Part shown: positions 33,296 through 47,800 of the stretch, piece after piece
Numbering within the stretch: position 1 is the stretch's first letter
How the letters are laid out: each line of letters starts with the position of its first letter
DNA from: Litoditis marina
Taxonomy: Eukaryota; Nematoda; Chromadorea; Rhabditida; Rhabditidae
Direction of reading: 5' to 3'
DNA: 64,000 bases
Assembly: GCA_964036275.1 (NCBI GenBank)
Contig: OZ038438.1
Span: 2,176,978 to 2,240,977 of the forward strand
Notes under the pieces: generated by a model
The model's database searches: none
What the model was told of the DNA's origin: nothing
Seen by the model: the letters and a program-made list of their open reading frames with translations, nothing else
Position numbers and translations under genes: made by a program

Positions 33296-33953
33296 ATTCT
33301 GGACTGCGCTCACGCGTGGAAAGAACGTATCGGTAAGACACCACCTTTTCGGTCTCACTGTTCGTTTTGTATCAGTTCGTCTCCATTGTGTAACAGGGCA
33401 AAAAACCCACCTTAAACACTGTTGTCATGAACTATTAGCAAATCGATCCGAATCACCAAAGGGCGTTCTCTAAAAACGGGGAAAATTAAAAACATTGTCT
33501 TTGTCCACTAAACTTTCCTTTAGCAAAACTATTTGTTATACTCTTCAACTACTTTATTACAAACCTGTTGTCAATTAACAACAATTAATGATTAACGATT
33601 CAACTCCCGTAACCGTCCAAAAAAATCGACGTGAGAAAGTTTGACTGTATTCATTGTTTGCACTGTTTCGGTGTGTGGAGAACCAAACCATAGAACATTC
33701 ATTTCGATATTTTCAACTATTCCTAAAAATCGGAATATATAGCAAAATGTGAAACATGAAGCAAAGTGTAAAACTATATCACAATTATACCGTATCCAAA
33801 TATATAGAAATGTTGATCTACTAACTAAAGAATGAGAGAGGAAATGAAAAGTTTCAGAACCTAGCAATGGAGGAATGAATACATGTATGCATAAAAGGAT
33901 AAAACATATATTCAGAATGATGGATCGAGTATGTAATCGATTGAAATATCGAT

Positions 33954-36900
33954 TTATCGAGGATGCATGATGCCTCGTCCTCCATCCACCCTGAGTAGTT
34001 CGCCAGTCGTGAACGAGCTTTTGTCGGATGCCAAAAAGAGGATGGCCTCCGCCACTTCCGTTGCCTCGCCAACCCGTCCCAGAGCATGGGTCGCCTTGCC
34101 CTTCTCCAGGAACTAAATATTCAATTTATCAGAAAGAAAGCAGTGTTTTGAATTTGTCTAATGAAGTTTTTATGATTACAGATTTTAATGTTTTCTGTCA
34201 TCTTCATTCACTTCTACTTTTTCTTTCCTACTTCTCCACGCTTGCCTATGCGTAACAAATCACTCAAAAAGCCTCCTCGCTAATGAGATGTACCAAAACC
34301 AGGTAAGCCATCTAGAACAAAAACGTGACGATTCACTTTCAAAATCAAATTGTGATTTGAAACATCGGGAAAACATTGGACCAACTTTTGTGGAACAATC
34401 AAATACGCGAAAGGGCCACTGAATACCTCTTTCATAACTTAAACTGTTGTTTGGTGTAGAAATGCTAACTCACGGCAGCATAAGTTTCGTCGTCCATTCC
34501 AGCTCTACGGTGCACGTTTGTCACAATGACACCGGGGCTGCAAACATCAATCAGTGAATGTCCCTATTTAGGTCCATTTTAAGTCAACTTAATTCTACTA
34601 ATAAAATTCACTGCATAATTACCGGAGAATGAAACAGTTTGTCGAGATGAAAGGCCACTTCAGGCATAGTTCAAAACACGTTAGAGCACTCATCCGAGAT
34701 TGGTAAAATACATCATAAATCATTTCAAAATACGAGGAATGGGAAAAAGGCGAAAAAAACTTTCACGACGGTCGATACATGGAATACGTACTTGACTGCG
34801 TTCACCCTCACTCCGTGTGGGGCCATTTCCAGTGCGAGACACTTGGTGAACTGATCCAACGCAGCTTTCGACATACAGTAATAGGTGACACCGGGGAACT
34901 AGAACAGACTACGGTAAGATTGAATTGTGACTCTCAAATGTAAAGTCACGTTGAATGTGTGAAACACATCCATATCCGTCAATTCATTACTATTCATACT
35001 TATGAACATTTCTCACTTTCTTTCTCGCTCTCTTATATTTATTATACATTACAGTCAACTTTTTGAACCAGTATATAAATTATTGAATTGTTCTTTCGCC
35101 CGGTGATAAACTATGTGATTGATAACTACCAAAACATCATAATTTCCTAACTCCCACTTAATTATCATACGGAAGGTGGTACGAAACGAGAAAAAAACTG
35201 ACTGGACAGGGACCAGTTATGCTGGATACATTGACAACCGTTCCTTTGGCTTTGATTATATGAGGCAAGGCTAGCCTGGTCAGTTGAACCACGCTGAAAC
35301 ATATTACGTTTGACTCTCCGCTTCGTGACCAAATCGTACAACAACGGTTTTTTTTAAATAATTTCTAAGTAAGCATTAGACAAACATAGTTCGTGTCAAA
35401 TCCTATACCCATAACCCGTACCAATGAATGAATGAAAACGCTATGACCTTATTTCATTTTATTCCATGTCATTACTCTTCCTCTAATAAGCGAGTCGTTG
35501 AAAGTGAAAGACTGAATTACCAATTCAAGATATAGAAATTTGAGACATATAAACGTTTTTTGCTCCCCAAGAAAACATCATGAGGGTGAATATGACTTTG
35601 GAAAGAAAACGAAAACAGAGTGAGGCAATGTTTTAATACCAACTTTCGCACGTTCACTTCCATTTGCTTGTCGTAAACATCCACATCAGTGTCCAACACA
35701 CTTCCACTAGTGAGAATACCGGCTGAATTGATCTGGAACATTATGAATTAGGTACACTCCAAAAACAGGTGAAATCCTCGAGCGCAAACTTGGAGATTGG
35801 CATGAAAATAGTGATAAACCAACCAATGTGTTAATAGTTCCGAATTTCGTCATGGTGCTCTGGACCAGCTTTTCCTGGATGTTCTTGTCAGAGAGATCCC
35901 CAACGGTGACAATGATCTGAAAATAAAATGTGATTCTGTGATACAAACGATATTTTTCTAAGTGCATTAGACAAGCATAGTCCGTGTCACCTATCGATGA
36001 ACAACAGTACGCATTTTACCTTTCTTCAAAGATATACTGAGAATGTAGTATTTAATAAAAAATAGATTTGATCATTCACAGAGAAACGGCTGCCTGAGAG
36101 GAGTTGTAGTGTAGTAGTGAACAGAACAGTCCGTCGAGCGTGAAAACATAGCAGAACATGTAATTTACTACAGTACACTTCATATTTTCAAATGTTTTGC
36201 AAGTTTTAGGTAATACTATGGCCAATTCTAAAAGTAAACTGATTTCTTAATAACCCTACAATTTTCAGGTTCACAGTTACGTAACCTAAGCCAACAGAAA
36301 AACGGTTACCACGTCACATGAGAAATTAAGAAAAACAGAGGTTAGAGGAAGGATTGCCTGGCGCCGTAGAAATCCCAGGAAAACTCATAAGATACCTCAT
36401 GAGCCTCATGAACTGCTAATGATACTCTACTGATCTGCTACAACATTAGAAGTAAGCTAACGAGGTGTTTACGAGTAGCTCACGAGATGTTTATGTGATT
36501 TTCATGAGCAATTCACATGAAGTTCTCGTGAGGTTGGATTGATTGCTAAGCCGCCTGGTGCCTACTCAGAACGATTAGCGTCAATTTTCATTGGACAGCT
36601 ACAAAAGCGAGAGAATGCGAGGTCAATGAGACCGCCGACATCTGCGTCTCTTCGACCTGCGCGCTCTCTCGTCGAGGTCTCTACAAAAGTGGCTGGCCAA
36701 TCGGCTGGGAATTGTCTGAGTAGGTGAAATTGAGAGCTGGCAGTCACCTGTTCGCTATTGATGCCGGCATCAACGCATTCCTTGGAGACAGTGTTCAGGG
36801 CGTCCTCGTTCCGTCCCGAGAGAGAAAGACTGTATCCTTCGCGAGCCAGGCGAACGGCAGTAGAACGACCTATTCCCGAAGACGCACCTGCCACACATTC

Positions 36901-37429
36901 ATTTATTTATTGATTAATATAAATTTAAAGAATATGACACTCGCTCATCAGAAAACGAGGAGAAAACTAGATAGAAATAACTGAGGCCATCCGATTTAAA
37001 AGGTTCACCATTCATTGAACACTCGTTTCGAATGAAGAAATCCATCGAGGCAGTTAAGCTTCCAACTCTTTCATTTGATTTTTGTTCAAATATCGACTTC
37101 AATCATGAAGTATTTATAGCCGTTATCATGATAAATTTATCATACTTTTAGTCGTTTATAGTATGAATTTGAATGTTTTCATGACACATTCATTACTGAA
37201 TGTTTTCTGAAAGAATTTGTAATGGGGAGAGAAAATCATACTGTAGGAGTCTGCGTAGGAATGAGAAAAATACTATTAAACAGAGTAGAGAAAATTTGAC
37301 TTTTTAACTCTATTTGAAATGAATTTAGTCACATTATTTGATAAATAACATGTTTACAAGGTGAATGCTATATTGGGAAAAACTAGAGTATTTATGAGTA
37401 AAAATACCTGTTATGATAGCCACAACCAT
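33954..37429 (-). CDS. Short-chain dehydrogenase/reductase A (downstream tandem copy)
   Basis: Eight exons (37408-37429, 36748-36887, 35824-35916, 35644-35732, 35203-35293, 34792-34898, 34474-34537, 33954-34112) join to 254 residues, a classical SDR length. The Rossmann motif TGASSGIG is at residues 7-14, NSAG (for NNAG) at 87-90, the tetrad Asn near 112, Ser near 139 and YCMSK at 152-156. The C-terminal [20 protein letters not shown] is typical of FabG-like SDRs. It probably reduces or oxidises a carbonyl/alcohol with NAD(P); the substrate cannot be read. The start lies 190 bp after the stop of copy B on the same strand, and a CTCCAG acceptor is 12 nt before the ATG, so SL-type processing of a two-gene operon is likely. 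Its second intron holds two dispersed repeats. Confidence 0.92.
36563..36722. repeat. Dispersed 160-bp repeat in SDR intron 2
   Basis: It shares CTACAAAAGCGAGAGA, TGCGTCTCT, CTACAAAAGTGGCTTG-like and GGGAA-TGTCTG blocks in the same order with 60758-60930 in the HERC gene. A reverse-oriented relative near 23275-23340 shares CAGCCAATTGGCCAGCCA. It lies within 26 bp of the donor of exon 2. Confidence 0.6.
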
Positions 37430-37619
37430 TATAGCTTCCAGCTGGAGTCCTGTACTGTAGTACACATTTGAATTAAATAACGAGACATATGAGAATAAGT
37501 AACATAGCAACTCGAAAATATTTCAATTCGAATCAACGACAGCGAAGGTATAATAACTGAGAAACTTTTCATTTAGAAATCTGAATAAATACAATTGTAC
37601 AATTGAATATACACGGTTG

Positions 37620-40600
37620 TTAGCGCGGGTGCATGATGCCCCTTCCGCCGTCCACTCGCAGAAGTTGTCCGGTTGTGAAGGAACTCTTTTGTGAGGTCAG
37701 GAAGAGGATGGCCTCTGCCACTTCTGTCGCCTCACCGGGACGGCCGAGGGCATGGGTCGCCTTGCTCTTCTCCAGAAACTACAAACACAACAGGATACGA
37801 CCACACCCCAGTAAGGTTGTATTTTGTTTGTTTGTTTAGTTTGTCTGTTTTTCAACTGTCATTTCGTGAGGGGGGACTTTTTCACCGAGAGCGAGAAAAT
37901 TAGTCAATGTTTGGTGCAAAATCGTTAATTTTCATGTGTTCAACTTCTGAAAAACGAACTATTTCGTGTCGTTTAATTGGACCTTACTGTTGTATGGATA
38001 CGATTGCAATCTAAAATCTTGCGATCTTGCCTTGTTTAGTTTGTCTGTTTTTCAACTGTCATTTCGTGAGGGGGGACTTTTTCACCGAGAGCGAGAAAAT
38101 TAGTCAATGTTTGGTGCAAAATCGTTAATTTTCATGTGTTCAACTTCTGAAAAACGAACTATTTCGTGTCGTTTAATTGGACCTTACTGTTGTATGGATA
38201 CGATTGCAATCTAAAATCTTGCGATCTTGCCTTGACTGGCCATAAAAAATTTGTGACAGCGGAAACTCGAAATGACCATTACTAAACAATGGGACTTAAC
38301 TTGTTGGATTAAAAACTCGCCTTGAAAAGGCTGATTATTTGAACAACTTTCTGTCTGTTGGAGAATTCGGCAAAGACCTTTTTGGATACACGGAGATTTC
38401 GTATGATAATAAACTAACTTCTGCGTAAACCTCGTCGGATTGGCCAGCTCTCTTGTGCAAATTGGTGACAGTGACACCCGGGCTGCAAACAATTTTTTTG
38501 TCGAAATCACAACGCAGATAGGATGAAGATCACAAATGGTATACTCGTTGAGAAGGAAAGATCCTGATATGTCACGAACTGAGGAAGTTTTTGTAACGAT
38601 GACCAGACGTATACAACCCTAGACGACGTCTGTACTTTGGTCACCCAAAATTAATGAAAAACTCTAAAAATTCAGATAAGAACCCGAAAATTCGTCGAAA
38701 TTGGGTGATTATCTTGATTTTGATACAAAAAATATCATTTTGATCACTAAAAAATATATATTTACACCATTTTTCGTTCTGTCACCCAGAATTTAGAGAG
38801 TCGTCCAAAAATTGTAAACGTCTGACGATGACCAATATAGATTGATATTGATTATTGCTGGAAGGTCGTCACATGAATTCGGTGCTCAATTTGAAGTCAG
38901 ACAGAGAACAGTTGGTAATCAAAAAGGTAAAAAAAAAACTATGACAGAACTATGACGAAAAATGGAACTACAAGTTCAATCCCGAGAAAGAGGTCACAAG
39001 AGTAGTACACGTTAAATCAGATGAATTAGAATAAAGAATGAAAACCAACTTGACTGCGTTCACTCTAACCCCGTTGGGAGCCATTTCTAGCGCCAGGCAT
39101 TTGGTGAACTGATCGACTGCTGACTTCGACATGCAGTAATAGGTAACATTCGGGAACTGGAAACGTGTACTGTGTAACAAAGAATTGCTAGCTGTCCAAA
39201 ACGAGAACGAATGCGTTGTGCCTCGAAGGATGTCATGAAAACTACAGCAGCAGTTGAGAGTGATCATAGCTTCTCAAAAATAGAAAGATAAAACACGAGC
39301 ATGGCTCCCACTCAATGTATCCCTGGAAATGGTTCAAAACCCCAATATGTTATTCGTAAAACTACTTGACTGTATTAAAGAGCCATCGTCATTATATTTT
39401 GATTAAAAGGGTAGCAGAATGATACCCCGCGGTCCGTTTTCTGATATTTCATGGAGATTTAGAGAGACCGGTAGTGGATAACTAACCGGACAAGGTCCAT
39501 TGATACTGCTAACATTGACCACAGTTCCTTTACTTGAAATGATGTGTGGCAGCGCCGCACGTGTGAGGCGAACGAGGCTAGAATTAACAACAAATCAATA
39601 AAGTATTTTTTAAGAGATTGAGAAGAAAACCATTCGATGTATTACGCCAGAATAACATTGCTTATATTGTATCAAAACACAAAATGTGATTTTCACAGCA
39701 TAATGTCTGAACAACCTGCGAACGTTCACGTCGAATAGTTCGTCGAAAACGTCTAAACCAGAATCAAGTACGGAGCCAGCGCGTAGAATTCCAGCTGAAT
39801 TGACCTGAAACGACCGCTTGAGCACTCTTCACACTACTAGATAACGTTATTAACTGCACACTGCATAGTTCTAACAGGTTGTAAAATACTAAATTTGAAC
39901 TTCATCACGAGTAAACTTGAACTTCATCCTTCTCGTTTCATACTACAGCAGCAAATGTGATTGGATTCCAGTTAAAGGCAGTGATTGGATGGTTTCAAAG
40001 TTGTGGAAAAGGCGATATGAATGCAATGAAACCCTCAGATGATAGTTACTAGCGAGAGAAAGCAAACGCACCAGCGAATCAATCCGATTGAACTTGTCCA
40101 AAGTATGAGACACAATAGTTTCTGGAGCCTTGTCTGAACATAGGTCGACTGGACATACGGCGATCTGGAAAAGCAGAAAGATGTCATGCGGGATTTTTTC
40201 GCACCCACTGCAGTTGCACTATTGGGGTCAGCCAGCTGCACGTGTATTTTGAACGAACACAGCTTTTCTGGTAAATTACCGACGAATTGGCCATACTTCG
40301 TGAAAAGATACGACAAAAACTCGAGATGGATCAATTGATTAGATTTACATTATCAGATAACGATAAGAGTCAGACCATTAAATTGATAGAGGATCCTAGG
40401 AGCGTAATAGCAGTCGGAATGACGTTTTAAATTGAATTCCTTGATCAGCTTCTCATTTACAATAAACATGTCATGTTAATAACATACTAATACATCAAAA
40501 ATAAATATAGCGTCTCTAACAAATGTTTTCGCAGTGTTTTCGACAGAAACTCCGGTCTACAACTGACATGATTGTCGGGGACTCCCTGTGAAACACATTC

Positions 40601-41200
40601 CTTTGCTACACTCTGAAGAGCCGCTTCATTACGGCCGGTCAGACACATCTTGTACTGGTTCCTAGCGAAGAGAAGTGCAGTGGCACGGCCGATGCCGGAG
40701 CTGGCACCTAGAATGTCAGAACTCGAGAAATCTTATATGACTATGTCATTTTATACAATTACACTCTGGTATGTGTTAGTAACACTGTAATATCGGGTGA
40801 ACTTTTTTATCCGATCAGTTTTTTTGGTAGCCGCACCGTTTTTAGGATACATGAATAGGTAAACTGTTGAAATGAAAAACCGGTTTATCATTAGTTTAAC
40901 AGTAACCGGATTTAGGTTTCAGGTTACTTCCCGGTTATCTGTGTCGGGTAACCGGAGCAAAAAAGGGCTCCAGACCAGACTACGAAGGTGCGGTTGGAGC
41001 TGGAATCTGCTGTAGTATAGGTCCTCCACTATTGTTTCTCATGTATATTCCCGGTTATCGTTTATCATTTGTTTTCATTTGTCGTTTAAACGTTTTTCCT
41101 TCATTATCCCTGTTGCTCTTCCTTTGGAATAAAAAAACGAGCTAGATAAAATATTTCCTTTGAAGTAGAAGTACCAACCTGTAATTATCGCCACCGACAT
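37620..41200 (-). CDS. Short-chain dehydrogenase/reductase B (upstream tandem copy)
   Basis: Eight exons (41179-41200, 40568-40707, 40072-40164, 39716-39804, 39487-39577, 39050-39156, 38419-38482, 37620-37778) have exactly the same lengths and phases as copy A and give 254 residues. The motifs are the same: TGASSGIG (7-14), NSAG (87-90), tetrad Asn 112, Ser 139 and YCMSK (152-156), with the ending [11 protein letters not shown] shared with A. Divergence is greatest in residues 55-85, where B reads AVCPVDLCSDKAPETIV and A reads [16 protein letters not shown]. This suggests an old duplication with retained gene structure. The ATG directly follows GGAG, with AG as the last two bases. Its final intron carries a perfect 200-bp tandem duplication. 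Confidence 0.92.
37832..38234. repeat. Perfect 200-bp tandem duplication
   Basis: The sequence from TTGTTTAGTTTGTCTG to TTGCGATCTTGCCTTG is repeated head to tail with a period of 200 bp and no difference that I can see. It lies in the last intron of SDR B. Confidence 0.92.
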
Positions 41201-41865
41201 CTCCGAAATCGGTGTTACAAGGGACGAACTGCAAGTGTACAAAATAATTGAAACTGAAACAGAAAAACTCGACAGGACTCGAAAAGCGCCATTAAAGATC
41301 TGGTGTGTGTGAATGAAGTGAGCGCATTAACGCCGGTCCCGGTATAACTCTAATCAAAAAGCAATGTAATGGGTTTGGCTATTGAATAATATATATAAGC
41401 GAGAATAAATTATTGCGCGGAAATAGTTAGCGCGGGCGGAAAGCGAAAAACGTTTAAAAATGCCTGTGAAATGTCCGCAAAAAAACATTATAACCGCGCG
41501 CTAACGCTAATTCACCGTATAACCGTCCTTTAAATGAAATTGTTTCAACATCGTCATTCAAAATTCGCATTTTTTATATCTCATTTTTTCAACTTCAACC
41601 TTAGTTTTATATGGGATATCTTCAGGCCTATCTCTATTCTCTAGGATTTCTCTCAAACTTGATCCTATCCGTTGATTCGAAGCCAGAAATTTGTATTTCT
41701 ATCGTGGCTAGTTCATAAGTGAAAAAAATTCAAAACTTACATCTCTGCGAAATGATTTGGAATGGATTATCATTTTGATTCATGTGAAGTTCACAACGGG
41801 ATTTCATCTTGGTGGCGGTTCAGATTTCCAATTCATTGCTCATAATGATTTAATTTCAGTATTTT
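41201..41865. promoter_or_regulatory. Divergent intergenic region between SDR B and UPF1
   Basis: A 665-bp gap separates the divergent starts and should hold both promoters. The TAATTTCAG acceptor at 41851-41859, six bases before the UPF1 ATG, may be a trans-splice site. A GTTAGCGCG word at 41427 and GCGCGCTAAC at 41494 form a short inverted pair. I see no clear TATA or other core element. Confidence 0.45.
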
Positions 41866-44800
41866 ATGGAGTTCGATGATGTTTATGGCCCCGGAGGTGG
41901 AGAAACACTGACATTCGTGGAAACAGGAGATGATGATGGAATGCTTCATGGTGCTACACAGGATTCTACGTTTGACTTCGACAATCAGTTCTCCCTTCCC
42001 ACACAAAGTTCACAGGTATTTTTAGCTTCTTCCGCAAGCCTTAAGATTTGCTTTATGTAGTGACCACATTGGAATCGTTGTCTGATCAAACTCATCGAAA
42101 CCTTCGAATTACTTTGAAACGCACTGGAATCGTACAAGTATGCCGAACCGAACAAAATTACTGTTTTGGTCTGCTTTTCTTGAAGTTATAGTACATTTCA
42201 ATCGCAGGTTGACCACCACTCGCAGTTGACCGGAGGATTGGAGAACAATGCCGATCTCACTTTTCACGATGTCGAAGAGGATGAAGAGCAAACAACATCG
42301 GGAAAACTACCCGCGCACGCTTGCCGGTTCGTTCGAAAAATTGTTAACAATGAATGCGGAGCGATTACACTAGATTTCAGAAACAGTGAAACCGTGCAGT
42401 ATTCGTTCTTCCAAAGAATATAGGCGGGACGTCCTGGGATGTTACTGCTTTATATATGCAAAGCATCATGAGGCGGTCTGTTCCAATCAGTGCGTATCAT
42501 TACAGTAGTTGTGCACAGTTTTTGATCGCATCTCGCACGCTGCGGTCAGAGTTTACAGACCACATTTCAAAGAAGCATGTGTCGTATTCCCGCCAACACA
42601 ACGAAATTATAACGTATTTCCGTGGGTAATATTAGCTTCCGTCAGGTAGAAATTTGCCTGATCTTTTTACGACGAGAGTGAGTGAGATATAATTAAGAAA
42701 ATAAGCTTGTGAACGATGAGCTTAAAGACCATATTTGAATGAAGAATTTTCACTGCGGGCGCATGCCAAAATGTTATACTACTGTTAATATCCGGGTAGA
42801 AGTAATATACTTGTTCTCGGAAGTAACGGTGGAATAATAGTTAATGTCCAGTCGTGTAATATGGGTATTTTTCCAAGTTTTTAACCTTAAATGCCTGAAC
42901 AACTTTGTTTAAGGTACTGTGGGATCCACGAACCTAACTGTGTAGCAATGTGCACGATCTGTAATAAGTGGTTCTGCAATGGTAAAGGAAAGACAAGTGG
43001 TTCCCATCTAGTCACTCACATGGTCCGTAGCCAGCACAAAGAGGTAAGATTTTATCATAGTTTTGTCGGTGATTGGGTTTCTATTTATGTTTTGTTATTT
43101 CCAATAGTGTTTCACAGAATTCTGATAGTTTCATCGGCGCGCTGGTGATTATATTTGGTGATTTCCAATAGTCAATAAATAGATCCACGAAGTACCGCAT
43201 GACTGCGAAACCTGTAATTCGTTTCTATGATGTTTAGTGGAAAAAGTGGTCAAACTGATAACTAATATGTTAATTTCTTGAATATGTCAGATCTGCCTAC
43301 ACAAGCTGTCTCCATTGGGTGAAACACAGTTGGAATGTTATCAATGTGCATCGCGAAATGTTTTCATGTTGGGATTTATTCCTGCTAAAGCGGACTCTGT
43401 CGTTGTGAGTTTGTGTTCATTACCATTTCGTTGCTGAACTTATTCAGCTTCAATTTTCATGAGTGTTCTTTTGAAGGTAGTCCTGTGCCGTCAACCTTGC
43501 TCACAGATAGCGTCGCAGAAGGATCCGAATTGGCAAGGAGAGGAATGGAAGCCTCTCATTTTGGAGAGACATGTGAGTGCATTTGTAGTAGTCAGGGGCG
43601 GGCAGAGAATGGTTTGACGTCGAGTTCAATACGACCCCCCTCCCTGTTAAAAAATCGAATTTCAAGAAATAAACGAAAAATTTCGAGCGAAGTTCCGTTG
43701 CCGTTGCTAAAAACGTGCAGTTTTCAACCCCCTCCACACCAAAACCGACCCCCCTCCTTGACATTTTCGGTTTGCCGAGCCAGATCTGCCCTCCCCTGGT
43801 AGTAGTCACACCTACTAGGTCAAAGTAGGTAAATTGTCAGCAATACAGCTTGAAAATTATTTCCGATGGGAACATGCATCGATACAGATGTACTTTTCAG
43901 GGATTTCCATACGTATTGCTGTATGTTTCATAGTTTAGTGCGATGTTACTTGATATATTTCTTTGGTACAACCTCATAAACACTTGTGTCCGTGTGGGGG
44001 CTCTAGTGGTTTTCTCGGTCTAAACCAGTTCCTGTGAATGATTCTGATTACCCTAGATTTTACGATTGTGTATCTACTCCAGATATGCGCACGCCTATAA
44101 ATAAACTTATTTAGCTGCTCTCCTGGTTGGTCAATATTCCTTCAATCGAATTGCAAGACAGGGCAAGACATATCAGGTAACGTGGTATTTATTTATTGAG
44201 TTTGGCTGGTCGTTCATAACCTTATCATTCATCATTAATTTGTAGGTGAATATCGTAAAGCTCATCTTCTAGGTTCATCCTGTTCCGAGTTCTTTAAGAA
44301 TTACTTGTCCTGTTTTCACTATGCTGAATAACCTACCTATTTCGTTTTTTAGGTAGCGAAACATGTTTTAAGTAGCAAATCTCAGGCTGTATGAGTGTTT
44401 TTTGTGGTTTAAGTCGAAGTAGGCAGAACATTCAAGCATACAAACATAAATCGAAACTTCCGTAACCTAATGAGGACAATGCTATTTCAAAATTTGCTCG
44501 ATTACCCGTCGATCTGAGCCGGGTAAGTACGGCCACGACAGTGATCATGTTGATCACCCTAGTTAGTGAATTTTGGAAGTTTAGCGCTGCTACCGCGAGT
44601 AGATTGGAGGATGTGTGGAAGGAGAATCCTAGTGCCACTGTGGAAGATCTCGATCGTCCAGGAATTGACATGGAGCCTGATAGTGTTCCTCTGAGGTGTG
44701 TATGCTAATAATCTAAAATGTTTCAATATAGACAGTAATTTTTCCTTCAGCGGGTCAAACGGGTAAACTGAACGATATGCTTAGTCCAACCCAATTTGAT

Positions 44801-47800
44801 AACTTACAACCTGGAAGATTCAAAAGGGACAAGTTCGAAATTTTCTGTTCTTTCATTCAACGCCCTTAACACCTTATGTCACGCAATCCTTCAGAAACTC
44901 ACATAACATGCTCTTTAAGTCCCGTAGTAGTATGAGATCTCCTGTTTCGTTTATCATCATGAACTCTATTATTGAAATATGCAAATTTATGCTTTTCACG
45001 TTCTCCAGCTGATCTGCGTGTTATAGATACGAAGATGCTTTCAACTATCGCCGGATTTTCGCCCCGCTGGTCCAATTAGAGGCAGAATATGATCGTAAAA
45101 CGAAGGAATCTCAAACTCAGTCCGTCGGACATGTTCGATGGGATCAAGGCCTGAATAAGAAGCATTTGGCTTATTTTCATCTGCCAAAGTTCCAGGAAGG
45201 AAGTGAGTTTTCTGCATGTCAATTATTTGTAGGCTACTTTCATTGCAAGCACCGGGAACTGAAGCATGTATAACCTAGTTTTAGAAATGTCAGGAGTCAA
45301 TGATTCTTTTCAGGTATGAAGCTGATGGTTGGAGATGAACTGAGGCTGAAGCACAACCATACCATTGACCGAGAGTGGGAATGTCTTGGACAAGTTTTCA
45401 AAATTCCCGACAGTGAGTCATCTTCAGTCGTTCATTCCCGTAGATGGTAAAAAGTTGACCAAAGTTGCGGGGCGCTTCTTTACTACCACTACACAGGCCT
45501 TCCATAGTCATTTTAATAGTTTTTCTCTATATTAGAAAATTCTCATAAAAGCTCCTGCAGTATACAGTTACACGTTTTCTGTTTTAACAAAACTGAGTTT
45601 TCCCAGAATATGATTGATTGCGTGTTGTGATAAAAGTAAATGAACACATATATTTCGCAATTATGAACTTTATAGTGAAACTGTCAATTAGATGAGCGAA
45701 AGGCAATTACAGTTTATAAATATCACTCTAGTCATTAAGACATTCATCGGATTCGAGCATAGATGTTTTGTATTCAGACCACAGCGACGAAATAGGTATT
45801 GAGATGCGCTGCAGTCCGAGCGAGAAGATGCCTACCGATAGTCATATCAACTTTACCTGCGAAGTGAGTACTATGACTTGTGTTCGGTTTTCTCTTTCTG
45901 GTTTTATCAGAGGGTCTTTCCTAAATGTTTTTCAGCTATTTTTGACAGATGCTCTATTTCCTATTTGCAGTTTTATTTATAGGCTGTCTGGAACTCTGTT
46001 TCTTTCGATCGTATGCAAGGTGCCCTGAACACCCTAGAGAGAGACGAGCGTAGTGTTTCTATGTTCATCTTTCACAAACTGATGGGACATGACGTGGATG
46101 AGATTCTGTTCAAGGTGGGCGGTTTTCCAGCAAACTAATTGTGAAATATCGGAAAACTAGCCTAAAAGTTATCGGTATGCCCGCCGATGAAAAATAGCTT
46201 GCCAACTGGTGTAAGTGGTGGGGAATTAGAAAACTTTTTCAATTTTATTGGTTTTGTGCAACATACGCATTTTCTGTGATTTAGGTGCAACAGCCCAAGC
46301 GGTTATCTGCTCCTGGCCTTCCTGAGCTCAATCACAGTCAAATGAATGCAGTCAAAACAGTGCTGACTCGACCACTCAGTCTGATTCAAGGTCCTCCTGG
46401 AACGGGAAAGGTATATCATCATAGTTTTTTTTTATTGAACGAGAGTTTTTGATGATGATAGAAGAACTATTCGTCAAACCTTCGTTTATGACCTAAATTT
46501 ATTCAGCCGAAGGAACAAGGACTTATAACCACTCGTGTTCCACCATTGTGAACCTCGCGCGAAGCAGGTCTTATTTCACGTATGTGTCATGGCGCGATTT
46601 TTGTTTCGGCAGGAGTGGTTTACTAGACAATCTCACCAATATTATTCAGAATAGGGTTTCATTCTTCGGTTTTTCAGTGTGTGATTTGATTCAAGAAATG
46701 ATCTTTCTGGAATAAAAAGTCTCAGACTTATACATTTCATGATTGGATTGAATCTGTATATATAACCTATTTTGTAGACTGTCACTTCGGCCACAATTGT
46801 CTATCATCTGGTACAACAGACGGCTGGACAAGTGCTAGTTTGCTCTCCATCCAATATCGCCGTGGATCAATTAGCAGAGAAAATTCATAGAACTGGTCTG
46901 AAGGTAAGTGTTAAAACAAAACTTTGGTTTTTTTTTCAAAATTCTGATCAAATTCTGATCATTCAAGTGTGCGTTCTCTATAGCTATACTGTTGAAATTG
47001 TTTTGCAATGAGCAGGTTGATATATCCATAAGGGTATTCTAGATTTGAACAACGGTATTTTGAGAAGAAAACAAGTATCTTGAATTATTTCCATCTTACT
47101 ACCCGTTTTTTAAGGTCTGTGCTCTAGAATACTGTACGCCAGTATACTTGTGCGGGGTTGTGTGTCATTTTCTTTTTTCTTCAGGTTATTCGCCTGTATG
47201 CGAAATCGCGTGAAGGTCTTGACTCAAATGTTGACTTCCTCACTCTTCCTGCACAACTGAAAGCACTGAAAGGGGCAGCAGAGTTGCAGAAGCTTCAACA
47301 ACTAAAGGTATTGTGCTGTTTCTTTAAGACTTTAAGAAATATAATACGGTATTCTAAATTTGAAATTAGTAGCAAGAAAAATTATGATAACAAGCGATTC
47401 ATTAGCGATAACACCCTACGTGATGTCCGATGATGGCTCTTCTTCCATTTTCCCATGTTCCCGTTTGTAGGAAGAAATAGGAGAGTTGTCTGCTGCCGAC
47501 CAAGAGAGATTCATCAGTCTAAAGAAAATCGGAGAGAATCAGTTATTGAATGCTGCTGATGTGATTTGCTGCACATGCTCTTCTGCTGCAGATCCTCGTC
47601 TCGTGAAAATGCGGATCAAGTATGTTTTCACAATAGCATTATTTTCACTTTCCGGTCACTGATAAAAATTGTTTTTCCTCTCTCTTATTTTCTTTTCCTT
47701 AAAGGCTAAGATATTCCGGCTATAATGACGTGAGTGCAGGATTATTTATATTCAGGTGTGTTTTGATTGACGAGTCGACCCAAGCCACCGAGCCAGAAGT

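Noticed and set aside
36539..36984. Plus-strand open frames over SDR A exon 2
   Set aside because: Antisense shadows of the dehydrogenase exon and a dispersed repeat.
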